The notes below the pieces were generated by a model, which had not been told where the DNA came from, did no database searches, and saw only the letters and a program-made list of their open reading frames with translations. A program made the position numbers and the translations under genes. 8,111 nt of DNA from an uncultured Paraglaciecola sp. (GTDB lineage: Bacteria; Pseudomonadota; Gammaproteobacteria; Enterobacterales; Alteromonadaceae): the NCBI GenBank assembly GCA_905479025.1, contig CAJQKX010000285.1, positions 1 through 8,111 of the forward strand, read 5' to 3'. Shown one piece after another: positions 4,033 through 8,111 of the stretch. Within the stretch, counting starts at the first letter, position 1. Every line of letters begins with the position of its first letter.

Positions 4033-6930
4033 CTATTGGGTTAGCTGCTTATGGAAGCCATCAATATCTGTGACCTTGATAGCGCCTTTGGGTTCAATAA
4101 AGGCTTTATCCGCAAATTTCGTACCGCGCATTTGAATAATCACTCTACCGAAATCTTTACCACCTTCAATACGTTGATAAAGATTTTTAACATCGTTTAA
4201 GGTGATCGTTTCTATTGCTGCAATCAGTCTTTCCTTGCTATCAAAACTCCATAGTTGTTCACGCCAATCACCAGTAAACTCGCCCATTTCTTCTGACAAA
4301 TTTTTCGCAGGTTGCGTTAAGGTGATTAACACACTGTTTTTAGTAGTCGCAAACTCTTCTTCGGTAATGGCTGCAAGTTGCTCGGTAAAACCTTTACGAA
4401 ATAAAGCAATGCGTTCATCAACTTCAGCCAATCCCTTAGCAGGTGATTGAATGTAATAGGCAACTAACATTTGTTGCCTAAATGTTTGACCAAAAAAACC
4501 AACCGCATAAGCAAGTTGTTCCTCTGTTCTAATTTGTTTAAACAAAGCAGGGCGAATAATTTGTGACAACAACCTTGCCGCAGCTAAATCAGCATCATTT
4601 CGCGGCGCTAAATAGGCATCAATTAAACCTATGTCAGTCATTTCTACATTTTCTTGCCAGTTATAGGTTGTGCCTGCTTCTACTTTCAGCAATGGGGTTT
4701 GATAAACATCGGCTACTTCGCGGTCTTCAGGCAGCTGGTTCAAAACCATATTAGATAACGCTATCACTTGTTTATCTGAATAATTACCAAAAGCAAAAAC
4801 TCTCAAGTTTGCTTGTTTTAACAATTGATCTTTAAATAAATTAAGGTCAGTCGATAAGATCCCATCGACTTCTGTAAGTAAAGTTTCGTCACTAAATGCA
4901 TCAAGATTCGATACTCGACTAAATTTAGGAAATAACTGATTAAGTAAAATTTGTCGTTTGCTGCTTTCAATATCTGACTTAAAACTCGCTTTAAAATTGG
5001 CCAACTCACTATCGCTAATGTCAAAATCTAATATGTACTTTAAAGCGCTAGCCAACAACGTACCTTGTTTATCAGTAAATCCAGTTGCGGTGAGTGACAA
5101 GCCGTTTGATAAGCTGGCATTTAACCCCATTCCTGCTGCGCTTGCTTCAGATTGAAGTTCAGTTAACTTTTGGCCTAATCCTCGGTTTAGCAGATCAGCT
5201 AAAACATGATTTTTCGCAGAAGATTTGGTCAACCCACTGTTCAAATCAAGTGTCACCCTTCCCTTAGGTTGTTTAAATAAAGCTGAATGGCCTAGGTGAA
5301 CTGTGTGACCTTTATCTGCCACTAACTGTTTAGGTTTATCGGTATACTTTGCAGCCACTAAATCAAAACTTTCTGGCATCAGGCTATTTTCTCTTGGCAA
5401 GCTTAAATCGAACTGCTCTGACATCAGTTGCCACGTTTGCTCTAACTCAGAATTAATATCATTCACGCTGTATTGACCCGCAAAATACTCCATGTCCTGC
5501 TCACCAGTTTGCTGTTTATCTATATAAAAAATGCGCGCGTTGTCCAGGGTCAATTGGTCAAGAACAGCTTGAATCACTTGTGGATTAAAACGTTGATATT
5601 CGTAAGCACTACTTAATACATATTCAGCGGGCACATGTTGTAAATCTGCGGCAATTTTCATCGCATAATTATAATCGTTGGTTTTTTCTTTAAAACGAAA
5701 ACTATTACTCAGTGACTGTTTGATTTCTTTGAAGTATCGAGGGTTAACGCCTTCTTCTCTTAATAATGCTAAATACTTAAGTACTGCGCCCATGGCCTTG
5801 TTGCGATTTTGTACACCACTTTCGGTTAAATCGATATATAAAGTGAAACTGCCAGCATTACCATATTCATCCGCATCATAGTTTGAATATACCGCGTCGC
5901 TTAATCCAGCATCACGCAGCGCAGAAGCTAAGGTACCAGACATTTCGTTGGCAAGTAAATAATTCACATAACCATTAGGTTTAACGACAAACTGCTGCGC
6001 ATTATTTTCAATTACAAAATTTATGCGTAACTGTTTCATGTCAGTTTGCGGAATATAATGAACCACTTTTTTCAAATGTTCAGATTTAGCTACCGAAGCT
6101 GAAATTTGTGGACGTGGTGTATTTTTATTGGGAATTTTACCAAAGTTTTCTTGAGCCAGTTTTTTCATTTCTGCAATCGGCAAATTGCTGACCATCGCGC
6201 CTTTCATCAAGTTGGCAGAATAATAAGTGTTATACATATCCTCTAAAGCAGCTTGTAACTTGTTGTTTTCTTTATCTACTAACGAGTCTAAATTACCCCA
6301 GTTAAATTGCGAGATAGGGTGTTCTGGATTTAAAGTTGAGCCGTTCAGTTGTTCCAAAATAACCCAATCGTTAGGACTTTTCATAGTCCATTCCGAGTGC
6401 ACCGCATTACGCTCTTTATCAGCATAACTTTCTTCTAATATAGCTTCGTAGAAAAAGCCACTAAATCGTGACAATGCTTCATCATAAGCATCATTTTTTA
6501 CCGCTACCATATAATTAGTGTGGTCGAGCTGAGTGTAAGCATTTTGACTGCCGCCATTGCGGCTCACAAACTCACTGTAATCACCTACTGTGGGGAAACT
6601 TTTGGTACCCAAAAATAACATATGTTCAAGATAATGCGCTAAGCCCCCAAATTCTTTAGGCTCTTGAAAAGACCCAACCGCAACACTCAAAGCTGCTGCT
6701 GATTTTTCTATACTAGGATCAGATACCAACATAACCTCAAGTTGATTATCTAGCACAATGGATTTATATTCACGGCTATCGATTGGGCTTTTTACTATTT
6801 TCCCCTGGGGTTCGGGCTGAGTTGATATAGTCACCGATTTAGATTTGTCGGTTGAACCACAAGCATTAAGCACTATGGTAGCGCCAATCAATAGAACGAG
6901 AGTTATATTGCGTCCGGTCAATACAGTCAT
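4033..6930 (-). CDS. M16A (pitrilysin/insulinase-family) zinc metalloprotease, predicted lipoprotein
   Basis: This 965-residue zinc endopeptidase probably degrades peptides or small proteins on the periplasmic side of the envelope. The inverted zinc motif is HYLEH at residues 99-103, with Glu102 as catalytic base. Exactly 76 residues after His103 comes Glu180 (NAVHSEW), the third zinc ligand, matching the HxxEH-x76-E pattern of E. coli pitrilysin; Glu173 (DKERNAV) fits the second conserved acidic residue. GGSQNAYT (127-133) is the conserved substrate-strand motif. In the C-terminal half, RTEEQLAYAV (801-810) supplies the conserved Arg/Tyr pair. Length matches pitrilysin (about 960), with four M16 half-domains. 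Unlike soluble pitrilysin, it has a lipobox LNAC (Cys24) with Gly at +2, suggesting outer-membrane anchoring. The start at 6930 is set by AGGA six bases upstream; the in-frame ATG at 6993 lacks one and would bury the signal. No convincing promoter was found upstream, but a terminator separates it from secF, so it should have its own. Confidence 0.95.
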   Translation of the reverse strand: MTVLTGRNITLVLLIGATIVLNACGSTDKSKSVTISTQPEPQGKIVKSPIDSREYKSIVLDNQLEVMLVSDPSIEKSAAALSVAVGSFQEPKEFGGLAHYLEHMLFLGTKSFPTVGDYSEFVSRNGGSQNAYTQLDHTNYMVAVKNDAYDEALSRFSGFFYEAILEESYADKERNAVHSEWTMKSPNDWVILEQLNGSTLNPEHPISQFNWGNLDSLVDKENNKLQAALEDMYNTYYSANLMKGAMVSNLPIAEMKKLAQENFGKIPNKNTPRPQISASVAKSEHLKKVVHYIPQTDMKQLRINFVIENNAQQFVVKPNGYVNYLLANEMSGTLASALRDAGLSDAVYSNYDADEYGNAGSFTLYIDLTESGVQNRNKAMGAVLKYLALLREEGVNPRYFKEIKQSLSNSFRFKEKTNDYNYAMKIAADLQHVPAEYVLSSAYEYQRFNPQVIQAVLDQLTLDNARIFYIDKQQTGEQDMEYFAGQYSVNDINSELEQTWQLMSEQFDLSLPRENSLMPESFDLVAAKYTDKPKQLVADKGHTVHLGHSALFKQPKGRVTLDLNSGLTKSSAKNHVLADLLNRGLGQKLTELQSEASAAGMGLNASLSNGLSLTATGFTDKQGTLLASALKYILDFDISDSELANFKASFKSDIESSKRQILLNQLFPKFSRVSNLDAFSDETLLTEVDGILSTDLNLFKDQLLKQANLRVFAFGNYSDKQVIALSNMVLNQLPEDREVADVYQTPLLKVEAGTTYNWQENVEMTDIGLIDAYLAPRNDADLAAARLLSQIIRPALFKQIRTEEQLAYAVGFFGQTFRQQMLVAYYIQSPAKGLAEVDERIALFRKGFTEQLAAITEEEFATTKNSVLITLTQPAKNLSEEMGEFTGDWREQLWSFDSKERLIAAIETITLNDVKNLYQRIEGGKDFGRVIIQMRGTKFADKAFIEPKGAIKVTDIDGFHKQLTQ

Positions 6931-7030
6931 AATATTTCCTGATGTTATTAGTTTCAATAATTTACATCGGCGAATATAACCTACAATCGGCAATGAGTGG
7001 GTATTAAAGTCTGTTAGAAGGTGGGTTTAT

Positions 7031-7065
7031 TAAAAATAAAAAACCAGCTCAAAAGGCTGGTTTTT
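7031..7065 (-). terminator. Intrinsic terminator after secDF
   Basis: On the minus strand the stem CCAGC/GCTGG (7044-7048 and 7056-7060) encloses a 7-base loop and is followed by TTTTTTATTTTT (7043 down to about 7031). An A-run before the stem pairs with the T-run, so the structure could also work on the plus strand. It begins about 24 bases after the secF stop and isolates secDF from the protease gene. Confidence 0.9.
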
Positions 7066-7088
7066 CAAATCAGAAAGCAGTCTAATAC

Positions 7089-8030
7089 TTATGCAATAGG
7101 GTCTTGATCCGCGCCTTCTTTTTCAATTTCAGTAGGCATCAAGTCTTCCTTACTGATGCCTAATGTCAAGGCAACTAAGCTGGAAACATAAATAGAGGAA
7201 TAGGTACCGATAAGCACACCGAATAACAGAGCAGTAGCAAAACCATGGATAGTCGCGCCGCCTACAAAAAACAAAGCAAGTAAGACTAAAATGGTAGTTA
7301 AAGAAGTGATAATGGTTCGATTTAAAGTTTGAGTGAGAGAAATATTGATAATTTCTTCTGACTCTCCTTTACGTATCTTGCGAAAGTTTTCACGGATACG
7401 ATCACACACAACTATTGTATCGTTGAGTGAATAACCAATGACAGCCAATACAGCTGCCAGTACAGTTAAGTCAAACTCTAAGCCTAATATTGAAAATAAC
7501 CCCAAAGTTATTAACACATCATGCATTAACGCTGCGACTGAACCTAAAGCAAAACGCCATTCAAAACGTAATGCAACGTATATAAGAATACAAATTAAAG
7601 CCACCAGCATGGCCAGTCCGCCTTGTTCTGTGAGCTCTTCACCCACGCTTGAACTAACATAAGAACTGCCACGCATCTCTGCTGTGCTATCTGCTTCTTT
7701 GAGTATCTTTAACGCAGCATCACCTAATTCAGAAGGTTTAACACCGTCCCGTGACGCTAAACGAATAAGTACGTCTTGGCTACTGCCAAAATTTTGTACC
7801 ACTGCATCTTTAAAATCCGACGCTTCTAATTGTCCACGAATTTGTGATAAATCTGCGGTTTGTCCATAACCCACTTCAATTTGTGTACCACCGGTAAAAT
7901 CTAATCCCCAATTCAGTTGATTGATGGCCAATGATGTAATCGAACCTATAATCAAACACACCGACAAAATAGCCGCAGGTTTCTTCAGAGACATAAAGCG
8001 GATAGTTTCTTTCATATTTAATAATTGCAT
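7089..8030 (-). CDS. secF: Protein translocase subunit SecF
   Basis: SecF is an inner-membrane component of the SecDF complex, which uses proton motive force to help complete export through SecYEG. The 313 residues are close to the E. coli length of 323. TM1 lies at about residues 19-37, followed directly by the SecD/SecF hallmark GLDFTGGTQIEVGY (Asp44). A periplasmic domain (about 45-135) follows, then five membrane segments (about 137-290). The conserved LMHDV (His170-Asp171) and VIGYSLNDTIVVCDRIREN (198-214) lie in the proton-pathway region. AGGAG seven bases before ATG 8030 supports the start and overlaps the secD stop. It is co-transcribed with secD (10-base gap) and ends before a strong terminator. 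Confidence 0.98.
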   Translation of the reverse strand: MQLLNMKETIRFMSLKKPAAILSVCLIIGSITSLAINQLNWGLDFTGGTQIEVGYGQTADLSQIRGQLEASDFKDAVVQNFGSSQDVLIRLASRDGVKPSELGDAALKILKEADSTAEMRGSSYVSSSVGEELTEQGGLAMLVALICILIYVALRFEWRFALGSVAALMHDVLITLGLFSILGLEFDLTVLAAVLAVIGYSLNDTIVVCDRIRENFRKIRKGESEEIINISLTQTLNRTIITSLTTILVLLALFFVGGATIHGFATALLFGVLIGTYSSIYVSSLVALTLGISKEDLMPTEIEKEGADQDPIA

Positions 8031-8040
8031 GTTGGCGCTC

Positions 8041-8111
8041 CTAGATTGACAACTTGGTCAGACGTTTACCGCCCCACCATGCATTAACGATGACACGAGT
8101 CACAATGATCG
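8041..8111 (-). CDS. secD: Protein translocase subunit SecD, C-terminal end only
   Basis: Only the last 22 codons and TAG stop are inside the window. The residues IIVTRVIVNAWWGG then KRLTKLSI end like E. coli SecD, whose C-terminus also carries a TRAIVN...GGKR..KLSI pattern at the end of the last membrane segment. SecD partners SecF in proton-driven protein export. The gene continues beyond position 8111. The stop codon overlaps the ribosome-binding site of secF, consistent with one operon. Confidence 0.95.
   Translation of the reverse strand, partial: IIVTRVIVNAWWGGKRLTKLSI

Noticed and set aside
4033..6930. Inactive (pseudoprotease) M16 homologue
   Set aside because: HxxEH, the Glu ligand at the correct 76-residue spacing and the C-terminal Arg/Tyr motif are all present.
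6931..6993. Longer N-terminus for the M16 protease
   Set aside because: It would bury the lipobox signal peptide, while AGGA lies six bases before ATG 6930.
6931..7030. Promoter for the M16 protease gene
   Set aside because: A TATATT-like -10 is present but no acceptable -35 lies 16-18 bases upstream, so I did not annotate one although one must exist.

Overview
The window reads as a chromosomal segment of a marine gammaproteobacterium, most likely an Alteromonadales member (Alteromonas/Glaciecola/Paraglaciecola type). This is inferred from the secD-secF sequences, a lipoprotein pitrilysin-like protease and a CusB with a heavy-metal-binding N-terminus and a CusF-type C-terminus. No taxonomic search was possible. 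Every gene I can support lies on the minus strand, so transcription runs from high to low coordinates.

From right to left, the window opens with the last 22 codons of secD (8041-8111), then complete secF (7089-8030), closed by a clear intrinsic terminator (about 7031-7065). Next is a large M16A zinc protease carried on a lipoprotein signal (4033-6930), then a 71-base gap with a perfect 8-bp hairpin, then a 101-residue lipoprotein of unknown function (3656-3961).

The left half is a copper/silver-type efflux locus. A small exported Met/Cys-rich protein of CopL type (2985-3389) is followed by a CusC-type outer-membrane factor (1500-2852). Its stop codon overlaps the start of a CusB-type periplasmic adaptor (1-1503, cut by the window edge); a CusA-type RND pump would be expected beyond position 1. 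CusB keeps the three Met positions of the E. coli Cu(I) site and carries a fused CusF-like domain in which all four classical Cu(I) ligands appear to be replaced.

The most unusual feature lies between the small lipoprotein and the CopL-like gene: 16 perfect head-to-tail copies of an octanucleotide (GTGTATAA on +, TTATACAC on the transcribed sense; 3403-3530). A good sigma-70-like promoter with an extended -10 lies immediately upstream, so the array should form nearly the whole 5' leader of the CopL-like/cus transcript. The leader would be G-free, with no start codon and no stop codon in any frame. This looks like a simple-sequence contingency locus that could tune metal-efflux expression by copy-number slippage. 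The gene just downstream appears to start at TTG with a minimal ribosome-binding site touching the end of the array.

No gap without a gene exceeds 300 bases; the longest (about 3390-3655) is filled by the promoter and the octanucleotide array. I saw no tRNA, rRNA, IS element or CRISPR array.
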